Shown here: piece after piece, positions 25,879 through 34,728 of the stretch | Layout: each line of letters starts with the position of its first letter | How positions within the stretch are numbered: the stretch's first letter is position 1 | Assembly (NCBI GenBank): GCA_002319795.1 | Contig: DCFU01000011.1 | Location: 1 to 57,828 of the forward strand | Direction of reading: 5' to 3' | Length of the DNA: 57,828 nt | Origin: Megamonas sp. UBA1796 | GTDB lineage: Bacteria; Bacillota; Negativicutes; Selenomonadales; Selenomonadaceae | Translations under genes and position numbers: made by a program | The notes under the pieces: model-generated | What the model was told of the DNA's origin: nothing | The model's input: the letters and a program-made list of their open reading frames with translations, nothing else | The model's database searches: none

Positions 25879-27255
25879 ATGAACGAACCAACAATGAATA
25901 GGGGTTTGAAGAATAGACATCTGCAGCTTATTTCGCTCGGCGGAATCATCGGCAGCGGTTATTTCCTTGGTACAGGATATGTTTTAGAAAAAGCGGGGCC
26001 GGCAGCGATATTGGCGTATCTTCTGGGCGGGGCCATCGTGCTTTGTGTTATGCTTTGTCTGGCGGAGTTGGCTGTAGCGCAGCCGGTTTCCGGTTCGTTT
26101 GTGACTTATGCGCGGGAGAATATTTCTTCGACCTGGGCCTGTGGCGTAGGCTGGGCGTATTGGCTCAACTGGGTGGCGTATGTTCCGTCTGAGATGATTG
26201 CTGCGGGCATCATCATGAATCATTTCCTGCCGGGAGTGAGTCAGCTTTGGTGGGCAGTTCTTTTTGGTCTTATTGTGACCGTCATCAATCTTTTCCATGT
26301 GGATAAATTCGGTGAAAGTGAATTTTGGCTGGCAATTGTCAAAATTGTGGCACTGGTAGCTTTCAGTATTGTGGCACTCCTGATTTGTTTGGGTGTTGTT
26401 GGCGGGCAAGGGTTCTTAGGTACGAAAGTACTGCTTTCAAGCGGCGGGTTTGCACCTAATGGTTACTGGTCTGTCGTGCTTACTATGGTCATTATTTTGG
26501 TAAATTTCCAAGGAACGGAGATTATCGGGCTTGCTGCGGGCGAATGCAAGGAACCGGAAAAGAGCATCCCGATAGCGGTCAGAAATGTGACATGGCGTAT
26601 TATCGCCTTGTATATCATTCCTATTTCCCTCCTTATTTCCATTCTTCCCTGGGATAAGGCGGGGCTTGAGGAAAGTGTTTTTGCTGCGGCGCTGGGACAG
26701 TATGGTTTTGATTATTTGAGTTCGGCGCTTGCCTTTGTGGTGCTTACGGCCGCGATATCCTGCTCGAATTCCGGTCTCTATGGCAGTACACGGGCACTTT
26801 ATGCGTTGGCACGTATTGATATGGCCCCCAAATTTCTTGGCACGCTCAATAAGAATGGTATGCCGGCAAAAGCCATTATGGTTTCTATCTGTGCCTGTTG
26901 GCTCATAATTCTGCTGTACACCTTTGATGCCAGTTCTACTGCATATACCTATTTGCTCGCGGTATCGGGTTTTACGGGAGCGATGGCATGGATTTCCATT
27001 TGCTGGAGCCAGTACCGTTTTCGCAAGCGTCTCATCGCGGAAAATAAGGTTGATACGCTTAAATATAAGACACCGTTTTTCCCGTATGTTACACTTTTTG
27101 GCATCTGGGCGCAGGCTTTCTGCCTTATTGTTATTGCCTTTACCCCGGATTTGCGGCCGACGCTCTATGTGGGTGTGCCTATGCTGGTGGTTCCTATGGT
27201 CTGGTATCGCATACGACGTCGCCGTGTGATGCACGCCGCTATGCAGAAGCAATAG
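25879..27255 (+). CDS. Amino-acid permease (APC superfamily, AAT type)
   Basis: 458-residue inner-membrane transporter with about 12 hydrophobic segments. The first segment carries the family hallmark (LISLGGIIGSGYFLGTGYVL, residues about 17-36), and the loop after segment 6 has GTEIIGLAAGECKEPEKSIP, typical of proton-coupled amino-acid permeases such as LysP, GabP and RocE relatives. The substrate cannot be told from the sequence. The annotated ATG has a poor ribosome site; a second ATG five codons on is also possible. It stands alone, ended by a bidirectional terminator shared with the opposing gene. Confidence 0.88.
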   Translation: MNEPTMNRGLKNRHLQLISLGGIIGSGYFLGTGYVLEKAGPAAILAYLLGGAIVLCVMLCLAELAVAQPVSGSFVTYARENISSTWACGVGWAYWLNWVAYVPSEMIAAGIIMNHFLPGVSQLWWAVLFGLIVTVINLFHVDKFGESEFWLAIVKIVALVAFSIVALLICLGVVGGQGFLGTKVLLSSGGFAPNGYWSVVLTMVIILVNFQGTEIIGLAAGECKEPEKSIPIAVRNVTWRIIALYIIPISLLISILPWDKAGLEESVFAAALGQYGFDYLSSALAFVVLTAAISCSNSGLYGSTRALYALARIDMAPKFLGTLNKNGMPAKAIMVSICACWLIILLYTFDASSTAYTYLLAVSGFTGAMAWISICWSQYRFRKRLIAENKVDTLKYKTPFFPYVTLFGIWAQAFCLIVIAFTPDLRPTLYVGVPMLVVPMVWYRIRRRRVMHAAMQKQ

Positions 27256-27267
27256 AATAGCAGGAAG

Positions 27268-27314
27268 AAAAGAGGTGCGCATCTTTGATGCTGTGCACCT
27301 CTTTTCATATTTTT
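27268..27314. terminator. Bidirectional terminator between the permease and the opposing membrane-protein gene
   Basis: AAAAGAGGTGC (27268/27269 onward) pairs with GCACCTCTTTT (27295-27305), with further pairing inside the loop. An ATATTTTTTT tract follows on the plus strand and an A-rich tract precedes it, so it can end both converging transcripts. Confidence 0.85.
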
Positions 27315-27971
27315 TTAATTTTCGTCTGGTAGGCTGAGACTATCGCGAATGGAAGAAATTTCAGCTGCGGTGAATAGTCCGGAAGGAGATTCGCGGATCA
27401 TGACTTCTTCCAGGAGACGACTTTGGTCTTCCTGCTTCCCGGGGAGGGGGCCCGCCGGGTCTGAAGCTGCACGCGTCAATGAAATCGTACGATGCTGTTC
27501 GGTTGCGTATTTCCGGGTTTTTTTCATGACCTCGATGAGCAGGTCGTAAGTATTATCGTTGAGCGATTTTGGCGGATTGAGCTGCCGGAGAGCGTTTTTG
27601 GTTTTTGAGGCCTCGATTTCAAGCTGGGTAAGGCGGAGATAGGTTGTCTGAATGCTGATATTATCTGCCTTGAAATCTGACAGGATGCGATGGTATTGCT
27701 GCCAGTTGTGATCCATTTGGTCGATGCCTTTTTTGTATTCGGTGTACCAGTCCGCAAAGATTTGCTGCTGCAGCAATAGGGCATTCTTTTCTTCTACGCT
27801 TATTTCTGCGGGCGGCTGGGGCTTTATTTCATAGGCAAAGATGGCAAAGGAAATCGCTGCGAGCAATGTCAGGCAAAAAATCAGGAAAACACGGCGATTT
27901 GGAAGGTGACGGTACAGTAAAAAGAGCAGCAGAAACAGCAGGACAGGAAGAACATATTTTAAAGATACCAC
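27315..27971 (-). CDS. Membrane protein of unknown function with a coiled-coil region
   Basis: 218 residues that I do not recognise. Two hydrophobic segments lie at the N-terminus (about 4-20 and 27-47, joined by a short basic loop), so it is an inner-membrane protein with most of its mass on one side. Residues about 55-165 are rich in Q, K, E and L with heptad character (KNALLLQQQIFADWYTEYKK; LTQLEIEASKTKNALRQL), suggesting helices or coiled coil. A proline-rich bend and an acidic tail end the chain. The start is GTG with a perfect AGGAGG 7 nt upstream. It faces an amino-acid permease and is divergent from an ABC transporter. No function is proposed. Confidence 0.7.
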   Translation of the reverse strand: MVSLKYVLPVLLFLLLFLLYRHLPNRRVFLIFCLTLLAAISFAIFAYEIKPQPPAEISVEEKNALLLQQQIFADWYTEYKKGIDQMDHNWQQYHRILSDFKADNISIQTTYLRLTQLEIEASKTKNALRQLNPPKSLNDNTYDLLIEVMKKTRKYATEQHRTISLTRAASDPAGPLPGKQEDQSRLLEEVMIRESPSGLFTAAEISSIRDSLSLPDEN

Positions 27972-28071
27972 GAAAAAGCCTCCTTAAGGTCATTGTCATG
28001 CTATTATTTTATCATAAACTCACAGATTATGGGAGTCATTACAAGGGCGTATGCACAGGAGGATTATGAGG

Positions 28072-28089
28072 ATGGGTGATTTTTTATGA
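28072..28089 (+). CDS. Five-codon leader ORF overlapping the ABC transporter start
   Basis: ATG-GGT-GAT-TTT-TTA-TGA, encoding MGDFL. It has a perfect AGGAGG (28057-28062) 9 nt upstream, and its TGA overlaps the ATG of the following gene (ATGA at 28086-28089). The transporter start lacks a well-placed ribosome site of its own, so ribosomes may reach it by re-initiation after this mini-ORF. This is inference from spacing only. Confidence 0.35.
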   Translation: MGDFL

Positions 28090-29792
28090 AGAATGGATTT
28101 TTGCGGAGTTTTTGGTATTTATGCCGGGGATATTGGAAGTCAGAAGAAAAATGGCGGGCCAACGGCTTACTGGGTATTGTCGTTTCATTGAACTTTGTTA
28201 CTGTATATTTGTTGGTACAGATAAATAATTGGTACAGTGAATTTTATAATGCGTTGCAGGAGTATCAGTCTGGACTTTTTTGGCCGCTCGTAGGCAAGTT
28301 TTCTCTGCTGGCATTTCTTTATATCGCGATTGCAGTTTATGCGATTTATTTACGTCAGATGCTGCAAATAAAATGGCGTATATGGATGACGGACCGCTAT
28401 TTAAAGAACTGGATGGATGGGCAGGTATACTATCGTTTGCAGGTACTTGGGCAGGACATGGACAATCCGGATCAGCGTATCCAGGAGGACATTAACCAGT
28501 TCGTGACACTAACGCTGCAGCTTTTTCTGGGGCTGCTCAAGCAGCTTACGACGCTGGTTGCTTTTGCAGTTGTGCTGTGGAATCTTTCCGGTGTAATTGA
28601 CGTGCCGATTGGTAGTACATCCTTTAGAATCTATGGCTATATGGTCTGGTTCTCGCTGGTTTATTCTGTTATTGGTACGTATCTTGCGCATCGTGTAGGC
28701 CGTCAGCTCATAGCACTGGATTATGATCAGCAGCGCTATGAGGCAGATTTCCGTTTCAACATGGTACGTGTGCGGGAAAATAGCGAGAGTATTGCTTTTT
28801 ATGGTGGGGAGAAGCCGGAAATTGAAGGCTTTAAGGAAAAGTTTACGCGGGTCGTCAAAAATTATCGGAGAATCATGCGGCGGAGCAAGCTGCTGAATTT
28901 TTATTCGAATGGCTATGGACAACTGGCACTTATTGTACCGTTAATCCTTGCCACACCACGTTATTTTATTGGCGAGATGCAGCTTGGCGGGCTTATGCAG
29001 ACGATAACGGCATTTGGCAATGTACAGGATGCGTTATCCTATTTCGTGACATCGTATGATTCAGTTGCCCAGCTTGTAGCGGTTACGCATCGTTTGAACG
29101 GCTTCACGCAACATATGGAAGCGGTTGAGTCCCTTGAGCGGAAGGTAGTAACCGCAGATAGTGGAGCGCCGTCTATGGAAGTCGAGAAATTGCGTATTGC
29201 GCTGCCGGATGGGCGTATACTTTTGTCGGATTGTTCCCTCTCCTTGGCGCCGGGGAGCCGTGTGCTTGTCACGGGGCGTTCGGGCTGTGGCAAGAGTACT
29301 TTTCTGCGTACACTTGCAGGGCTTTGGCCGTTTGGCAGTGGCCGTCTGCTTATGCCGAAGGGAGATAAGGTGCTCTTTTTGCCGCAGCGGCCATATTTGC
29401 CGCTGGGCAGTCTGCGGCGTGCCATCTGCTATCCGTCACAAGAGTGGTCAGGGCAGGATATTGAGGCTGTTCTGCAGCTTACAGGCTTAGATGCACTCAT
29501 TTCCCAGCTGGATACTGTGGATGATTGGAGCCGGATACTTTCTCTCGGAGAACAGCAGCGTATCGCGTTTGCACGTGTCTTGCTTGTAAAACCGCAATGG
29601 CTGTTTCTGGATGAGGCCACTTCGGCGCTTGATGAGCAGCGTGAACGCGAGATGTACGAGCTTTTGCATGAGGAACTTTCTAAAATGAGCATCATGAGTG
29701 TAGGACATCGCTCCACTCTTTTTGTACAACACGAACAAGAACTGCATTTTGATGGTAGTGGGCATTGGTCATTTGAATCTCTTGCCATATAG
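28086..29792 (+). CDS. ABC transporter, fused permease/ATPase of the YddA/SbmA-BacA type
   Basis: 568 residues: an N-terminal ABC_membrane_2 permease (about 1-330, roughly six helices; INNWYSEFYNALQ and the EDINQF segment are typical) joined to an ATP-binding domain. Walker A is GRSGCGKSTFLRTLAGLWP near residue 398, the signature is degenerate but recognisable (LSLGEQQRIAFARVLL), and Walker B is WLFLDEATSALDE. Relatives include YddA, BacA/SbmA and mycobacterial Rv1819c, which move peptides, antibiotics or cobalamin, and eukaryotic ABCD proteins. Direction and substrate are unknown. The start may be translationally coupled to a five-codon leader ORF. It stands alone and ends in a strong hairpin. 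Confidence 0.85.
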   Translation: MKNGFLRSFWYLCRGYWKSEEKWRANGLLGIVVSLNFVTVYLLVQINNWYSEFYNALQEYQSGLFWPLVGKFSLLAFLYIAIAVYAIYLRQMLQIKWRIWMTDRYLKNWMDGQVYYRLQVLGQDMDNPDQRIQEDINQFVTLTLQLFLGLLKQLTTLVAFAVVLWNLSGVIDVPIGSTSFRIYGYMVWFSLVYSVIGTYLAHRVGRQLIALDYDQQRYEADFRFNMVRVRENSESIAFYGGEKPEIEGFKEKFTRVVKNYRRIMRRSKLLNFYSNGYGQLALIVPLILATPRYFIGEMQLGGLMQTITAFGNVQDALSYFVTSYDSVAQLVAVTHRLNGFTQHMEAVESLERKVVTADSGAPSMEVEKLRIALPDGRILLSDCSLSLAPGSRVLVTGRSGCGKSTFLRTLAGLWPFGSGRLLMPKGDKVLFLPQRPYLPLGSLRRAICYPSQEWSGQDIEAVLQLTGLDALISQLDTVDDWSRILSLGEQQRIAFARVLLVKPQWLFLDEATSALDEQREREMYELLHEELSKMSIMSVGHRSTLFVQHEQELHFDGSGHWSFESLAI

Positions 29793-29829
29793 GAGTTAAG
29801 AGATTGTATTTTTTGAATCAGATCATATA

Positions 29830-29874
29830 AATAAGCCGTATGGAACGCTTTTTAGCTGTTCCATACGGCTTATT
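29830..29874. terminator. Strong 17-bp terminator hairpin after the ABC transporter
   Basis: AATAAGCCGTATGGAAC (from 29830) is perfectly complementary to 29858-29874 around an 11-nt loop. It is followed by TGTTTAT on the plus strand. Confidence 0.8.
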
Positions 29875-29875
29875 T

Positions 29876-30133
29876 GTTTATCGTCATGAAATATTCTGAA
29901 AAAACAATATTCAAAAATAGTTAAAATAATATATAAATATATAAATATATTATCTATTCAATAAAGACCATTTATTATATCCTAAAAAGGGAGAAAGGGA
30001 AAAGGAGCGGTGTGTAATGATTTAGTATATCGTTTAATGAAATTGGTACATATCTATCCATGGGATTGAAAATAATCTGAAGGAGGGATTGTGCACAATA
30101 TCGGGTGTCATATATAAAAAGGAGGAAGTTAGA
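29876..30133 (+). promoter_or_regulatory. AT-rich leader region before the SLH porin
   Basis: This 258-nt stretch has no gene. It holds a very AT-rich block (about 29890-29990, including repeated ATATAAAT) that could act as an UP element. A weak promoter, TTCAAA (29910-29915) with TATAAA (29932-29937) at 16-nt spacing, would give a leader of about 190 nt. A second purine-rich AGGAG at 30003 precedes only a two-codon frame. Confidence 0.35.
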
Positions 30134-31534
30134 ATGAAGAGAAAAAAAGTTTTATTGGGATTGGCCTGTTTTATAGCTATGAATACAGGAAATTATGCGT
30201 TTGCAAGTGATAACCCTTTCGCGAGTGTCCCTCATACTACAGGATATTATGAGGATCTGGCAAGCTTAATACACGACGGACTTGTTGATGGTTATGCAGA
30301 CACCGATTTCAATGAAGCACGTCCGCTTACGCGCGTTGAGATGGCGGTATTCACAGCGAAGGCCATGTCCAATTCGCAGAATGCTACGGTAGAAGACCAG
30401 GCGAAACTCAAAAAACTTGAAATGGAATTCCAAAGTGAACTTACCGATATGCACGTAAAGGTTCCGGGTGTACTTCCCAAGGAAAATACTTCTGCAGCAA
30501 CATCGGCACAAAAGCCATCGCCGCTGCAACTTGGCGGTGAAGTTCGCGTTCGTTACGATCATTATGCGGATCATACACCTAAAAGAGGGACTTATAATAA
30601 AAGTACGGTCAAGGATACATCTTACTGGCTTGAACTCGACGGGAATGCAAATCTTGGCAGCGGCTGGGCAGCTAAATTCCGCATTGGCGGAGCAAAAGAT
30701 CTGAATGGACAAGATCGCGGCGGGCAGGAAAATACAAATGGTGATTTCGATATTCTGCGTGCATATGCCGTAGGACCTTTGGGCGCTGGTACACTCCAGG
30801 TAGGTCGTGATAAGAGCCAGGGTGATTTCGATCTTGTAATGGGCGAATACTGGCAGGGCCTGAAATATTCAGCAAATGCCAAGAAAGTCCATTTTGATGT
30901 GATCTATGGTAAGCCGGATTATTTATCATCTACCAGGGATACTGCAGGAGAGAATGCTATTAATTATTATAATCCTAAAACGGGTACTTATACATGGAAG
31001 GATGACCGGGGCGTTAATGCTACAGTCATCAATCCGGCAGATACGGGAATTAACTTCTTCTCGGTCGATGCGAAATATCCGATCACAGATAAATGGGATA
31101 TTGGCGGTGCTTACTGGCGTACGATGTCTTCTGTTTCGGGATATCAGGATACGAATATCTATGAGTTGCTTTCAAATTATCAGCTTACGTCGAAGCTATC
31201 CAATACATTAGAATATTCCAGATCCAGTCGTGATAAGGATAATAAAGCTTATACGATTGGCTTTAAATATGGGCAGGAAGACAAAAAGGTCAAGGGTTCC
31301 AACAGCTGGGAACTGGATTTTGTACATCTTGAAGCTGCATCCTATATTAAATCAACCTATGATATTAAAGATAATACGGTTGGACGTGAAGGCTGGCAGC
31401 TTATTTACAAATATGTGCCGAGCAAGAATATTTTGTGGATGACACGTTTCCTGCATGCAAGGGATTTAAATGGAGTAGGCAATTCAAAGGTAACAGAGAA
31501 CTGGTTCCGTACGCAGGTTGAATTCTTCTTCTGA
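30134..31534 (+). CDS. SLH-domain outer-membrane porin (OmpM-like)
   Basis: 466-residue outer-membrane beta-barrel of the type that both forms pores and tethers the outer membrane in Negativicutes. A signal peptide (MKRKK, hydrophobic to about residue 20, cut near AFA-S) is followed by one SLH domain (about 28-80; YYEDLASLIHDGLVDGYADT ... PLTRVEMAVFTAKAM) that binds modified peptidoglycan. Next comes a short coiled coil (about 85-115), then a barrel from about residue 135 with alternating aromatic strands, ending ...WFRTQVEFFF as BAM substrates do. The frame opens 15 codons earlier, but AGGAGG lies 9 nt before the ATG used. Its stop is followed within 17 nt by a polygalacturonase, so it may pass pectin oligomers. 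Confidence 0.88.
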   Translation: MKRKKVLLGLACFIAMNTGNYAFASDNPFASVPHTTGYYEDLASLIHDGLVDGYADTDFNEARPLTRVEMAVFTAKAMSNSQNATVEDQAKLKKLEMEFQSELTDMHVKVPGVLPKENTSAATSAQKPSPLQLGGEVRVRYDHYADHTPKRGTYNKSTVKDTSYWLELDGNANLGSGWAAKFRIGGAKDLNGQDRGGQENTNGDFDILRAYAVGPLGAGTLQVGRDKSQGDFDLVMGEYWQGLKYSANAKKVHFDVIYGKPDYLSSTRDTAGENAINYYNPKTGTYTWKDDRGVNATVINPADTGINFFSVDAKYPITDKWDIGGAYWRTMSSVSGYQDTNIYELLSNYQLTSKLSNTLEYSRSSRDKDNKAYTIGFKYGQEDKKVKGSNSWELDFVHLEAASYIKSTYDIKDNTVGREGWQLIYKYVPSKNILWMTRFLHARDLNGVGNSKVTENWFRTQVEFFF

Positions 31535-31551
31535 TGAAAATGGAGGATATT

Positions 31552-33279
31552 ATGAAAATAGGTATTGTAAAAAATGGTATTCTGACAATGATGGCTTTAC
31601 TGGCGTTGAGTGCTGCCGCTTTTGCAGCGCCGCAGGCTCCGGTCGGTCTGCGGGAACCAGAAATAGCGAGGACTTTTGATGAAGTTATACTGATTTGGGA
31701 AAAGCCTCAATCCTATGGCGACATCAAAAATTATAATGTGTACATGGATGGAAGATATCTTGGGGCAGCCGACAGCGATGCTGCCACGGCAGCGAAGAAG
31801 GATATTGCCGCATTTTATGCAAACAATCCTCAGGCACAGCCAATTACCCGGCATATGTACAGAGTCAAAGGGCTTGAGGCGGGTACCAAGCATACCTTTA
31901 TCGTACGTGCTGTGGATGCAAAGGGTGTGGAATCCGCGGACAGCAATAGTTTTTCTGTGCGAGTCGCACCTATGGAGAAAAAAGCTTATAATATTGAGCG
32001 CTTTGGCGCTGTTGGTAATGGCAGTACTTCAAATACACGTGCTATCCAAAAGGCTATTGACAGTTGCGTGCCTGGTGGTACCGTCGTTATACCGGCAGGG
32101 GTATTTAAGACCGGCGCGGTCTGGCTAAAGAGCAATATGACCCTGGAAATCCAGAAAGATGCAGTACTCCTGGGATCGGAAGATGCGGCCGACTATCCGT
32201 ACCATTATAAACTTTATCCATATCTGAAGGATGAAAGGTACTATGCATTGCTAAACGCCAGACCGGGTGAGGACGGACAACGTCTGAAAAATATCCGGAT
32301 CATAGGGGAAGGAACCATTGATGGCAATGGCTGGAAAATGAACCAGGATGGTACAGCCTACCTTTATGCTAAAAATACGGCGGATAAAGATGGAACTTTG
32401 GGTAAGAACCATGTACTTAATATCGGTGTTTTGGCGGCAAATGAAATAAAAGCACTGGGTGACGCATATAACTTAAATGTCAAACAAGCATATCCGCGCC
32501 GTTCAAGTCTCATTCTCATGCAGGGAGTCGACAGCCTTTATTTTAATGGCATTACGTTAAAGAACCCGGCAAATCATACGATTATAAGTCAAAATTGCCA
32601 AGATGTGGTGGTGAATAATGTAAAATTCAACACTTACAATTGCAATAATGGCGATGGCTTTGAGTTTGTGAACAGCAGACGTCTTATTGTCATGGACAGC
32701 CAGTTTGATACAGGAGATGATTGTATCAATTTTGCAGCGGGAGAAGGAAAGCTGGGAGCAAAGAATCCCGCAACACAGAAGATATGGATATTCAATAACG
32801 CATTTCATCATGGGCATGGGGCGGTTGTCATGGGAAGCCATACGGCAGCCTTTATAGAAAAAGTGCTTGCAGAAGACAATGTAATCGATGGCACGGATAT
32901 CGGGCTGCGTATGAAGACAGCTCCGGCAAATGGCGGCGGAGCACGCAATGTCGTATTTCGGGATAATGCACTGAAAAATTTACAGCATCAGGCCTTTGTT
33001 TTTACGACTGCTTATAATGATCCAAACGCAATTGCACAATTCCCGAAAGCAGATAAACCGGGATGCTTCTACAATATTCGTGTGGAAAATTGCAGTGTCG
33101 AAAATACAAAAGATGCAGGCATTGAAATTCAGGGACTTCCCGAGGCATACCATCATGATATTACGTTCTCACATATAAAATTCAAGGATACGAAGCCTTG
33201 GAAAATATCGTATTTGCAGAATGGAACTTTTGAGGATATCATAATGGAGGAACCAGGGAAAAAGGCTACTAAGCAATAA
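31552..33279 (+). CDS. Secreted GH28 polygalacturonase (exo-type) with N-terminal fibronectin-like domain
   Basis: 575 residues. It cleaves alpha-1,4-galacturonan. Order: signal peptide (hydrophobic to about residue 22, ending AAAFAA), a fibronectin III-like domain (about 30-140) and a right-handed beta-helix of family GH28. Catalytic and binding residues are visible: D368 in NNGDGFE, D389/D390 in DTGDDC, H422 in HHGHG, and R453-M454-K455 in place of the usual RIK. Length and the extra N-terminal domain resemble exo-poly-galacturonosidases of periplasmic type. The frame opens at an ATG overlapping the porin stop, but GGAGG lies 6 nt before the ATG at 31552, which also begins the signal peptide. 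Probably co-transcribed with the porin. Confidence 0.9.
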   Translation: MKIGIVKNGILTMMALLALSAAAFAAPQAPVGLREPEIARTFDEVILIWEKPQSYGDIKNYNVYMDGRYLGAADSDAATAAKKDIAAFYANNPQAQPITRHMYRVKGLEAGTKHTFIVRAVDAKGVESADSNSFSVRVAPMEKKAYNIERFGAVGNGSTSNTRAIQKAIDSCVPGGTVVIPAGVFKTGAVWLKSNMTLEIQKDAVLLGSEDAADYPYHYKLYPYLKDERYYALLNARPGEDGQRLKNIRIIGEGTIDGNGWKMNQDGTAYLYAKNTADKDGTLGKNHVLNIGVLAANEIKALGDAYNLNVKQAYPRRSSLILMQGVDSLYFNGITLKNPANHTIISQNCQDVVVNNVKFNTYNCNNGDGFEFVNSRRLIVMDSQFDTGDDCINFAAGEGKLGAKNPATQKIWIFNNAFHHGHGAVVMGSHTAAFIEKVLAEDNVIDGTDIGLRMKTAPANGGGARNVVFRDNALKNLQHQAFVFTTAYNDPNAIAQFPKADKPGCFYNIRVENCSVENTKDAGIEIQGLPEAYHHDITFSHIKFKDTKPWKISYLQNGTFEDIIMEEPGKKATKQ

Positions 33280-33306
33280 TCAGCCGCTTACAGAAAAGCA
33301 GGCATG

Positions 33307-33350
33307 GGTGCTGTCCTTATCGTAAAAGATAAAAGGGCAGCATCTTTTAT
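33307..33350 (+). terminator. Terminator after the polygalacturonase gene
   Basis: GGTGCTG-CCTTATC (33307-33321) pairs with GATAAAAGG-CAGCATC (33328-33344) with one or two bulges, followed by TTTTAT. It separates the GH28 and CE8 genes, so the pectinesterase may be read mainly from its own promoter. Confidence 0.75.
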
Positions 33351-33438
33351 GTGTTCAAGATACAGATAGAATAGTTCTGTATACATACGCCAATACGGTT
33401 GTGTACAGGAGGCAAGAGATTTTGTGAGGAGGAAAAAT

Positions 33439-34566
33439 ATGGGAAGAGTAACGAGTATTACGGCTATTTGCTGTGGGATGTTTATCTATAGTGGTAGCAT
33501 GGGGCTGGCAGGCCATCCTGTTTTTGCGGAAAACGGACAGGGCGCCCGGCAACAGGATGCGCTGCCGATACGGCCGCAAATCATTGTCGATGCGAAGTAT
33601 GACGGTCTATTGCAAATAAAGGAGGGGACTCCGGTTTACAAGACGGTGGGAGAAGCACTCCGGAAATTGGATAAAAGGAACGAGCCGATAACAATCCTCA
33701 TAAAGCCTGGAACCTATCGTGAAAAATTAGCGATCAGCCAGCCGGGCCTGACACTGATAGGCGAAGATAATGAACGGACTCTACTTGTATTCGACGATGC
33801 AGAGGGAACTTTGGTGCGTGATGCTGATGGCGGGGATGGGAAAAAAAGCTATGTCATGAATTGCGCTTCGGTAACCATTCTTCCCTCTGCGAAAGGATTT
33901 CGTGCTGAAAACCTGACATTCAGCAACGACTTTGATACGATTCATAGGAGAAACACCGGTATGAAGGCAGTACAGGCTTTTGCGGTACGCAATGACGCAG
34001 ACGAAAGCGGTTTTTGGAATTGCCGGTTCCTTGGGCATCAGGATACGCTTTATGCAAATACGGGACGCCAATACTATTATGATTGTTATATAGAAGGCGA
34101 TGTGGATTTTGTTTTTGGCGGAGCGGATGCGGTCTATGAAAATTGCACGATAAATTCCTTGAACAAGCCGGGAGAGCTCAAAGGGTATGTCACGGCACCA
34201 AGTACTTTGGCGGATGCTAAGGGATATTTTTTCTATCATTGCCATCTTACAAGCAATATTCCGGAAAAGGGAACGGTGAAGCTGGGACGTCCATGGCATC
34301 CCTCTTCTCAGAAGCTGCCGGTAAATTCGAGTGCGTTGTTCAAAGAATGCATTATGGATGCGCATATTGCATCGGAAGCCTGGAGCAGTATGGGAAATAA
34401 ATATGGTGTATTTCAACCTGAGGATAACCGGCTCTACGAATGGGGCAGTACAGGAGCTGGTGCGGGGATAAATTCAAAACCACGTCGTAACCTTGCAGAT
34501 GTTGAAGCAGCAAAATATACAGTCCGTTTCTATCTTGGAGGCTGGCGGCCAGAAAAGCCGTTGTAA
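33439..34566 (+). CDS. Secreted pectinesterase (CE8 pectin methylesterase)
   Basis: 375 residues. It removes methyl esters from pectin so that polygalacturonases can cut it. A signal peptide (about 1-31, ending VFA) is followed by the CE8 beta-helix with all diagnostic blocks: GHQDTLY with catalytic Asp202, GDVDFVFGGADAVYENC with Asp223, GYVTAPS, and LGRPWHP with Arg284. The frame opens at a GTG at 33424, but that codon lies in the ribosome site (GAGGAGG); the ATG at 33439 is 5-6 nt after it. Together with the porin and GH28 enzyme it forms a small pectin-use module. No oligogalacturonate transporter or lyase is in the window. Confidence 0.92.
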   Translation: MGRVTSITAICCGMFIYSGSMGLAGHPVFAENGQGARQQDALPIRPQIIVDAKYDGLLQIKEGTPVYKTVGEALRKLDKRNEPITILIKPGTYREKLAISQPGLTLIGEDNERTLLVFDDAEGTLVRDADGGDGKKSYVMNCASVTILPSAKGFRAENLTFSNDFDTIHRRNTGMKAVQAFAVRNDADESGFWNCRFLGHQDTLYANTGRQYYYDCYIEGDVDFVFGGADAVYENCTINSLNKPGELKGYVTAPSTLADAKGYFFYHCHLTSNIPEKGTVKLGRPWHPSSQKLPVNSSALFKECIMDAHIASEAWSSMGNKYGVFQPEDNRLYEWGSTGAGAGINSKPRRNLADVEAAKYTVRFYLGGWRPEKPL

Positions 34567-34597
34567 ATGACAGAGATGGGAAAAATGCATAGGGAAA

Positions 34598-34626
34598 TTG
34601 TATGCGAAAGAAATTTGTGCTATCAT
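34598..34626 (+). promoter_or_regulatory. Candidate promoter for the small membrane protein gene
   Basis: TTGTAT (34598-34603) and TATCAT (34621-34626) have an exact 17-nt spacer and lie 32 nt after the pectinesterase stop and about 100 nt before the next start. Confidence 0.5.
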
Positions 34627-34728
34627 TAAGGGCATAAGGCATGAAGCTTCAAAGATTCATACAAGAAGATATAATTCAAGGCAGCCTTGTACATACATTT
34701 GACAGGATACAGGCATAGGGGAGGCTGT

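Noticed and set aside
29926..29952. ATATAAAT repeats as a tandem repeat or origin-like element
   Set aside because: The repeats are very short, imperfect and explained by extreme AT content; no DnaA-box cluster is visible.
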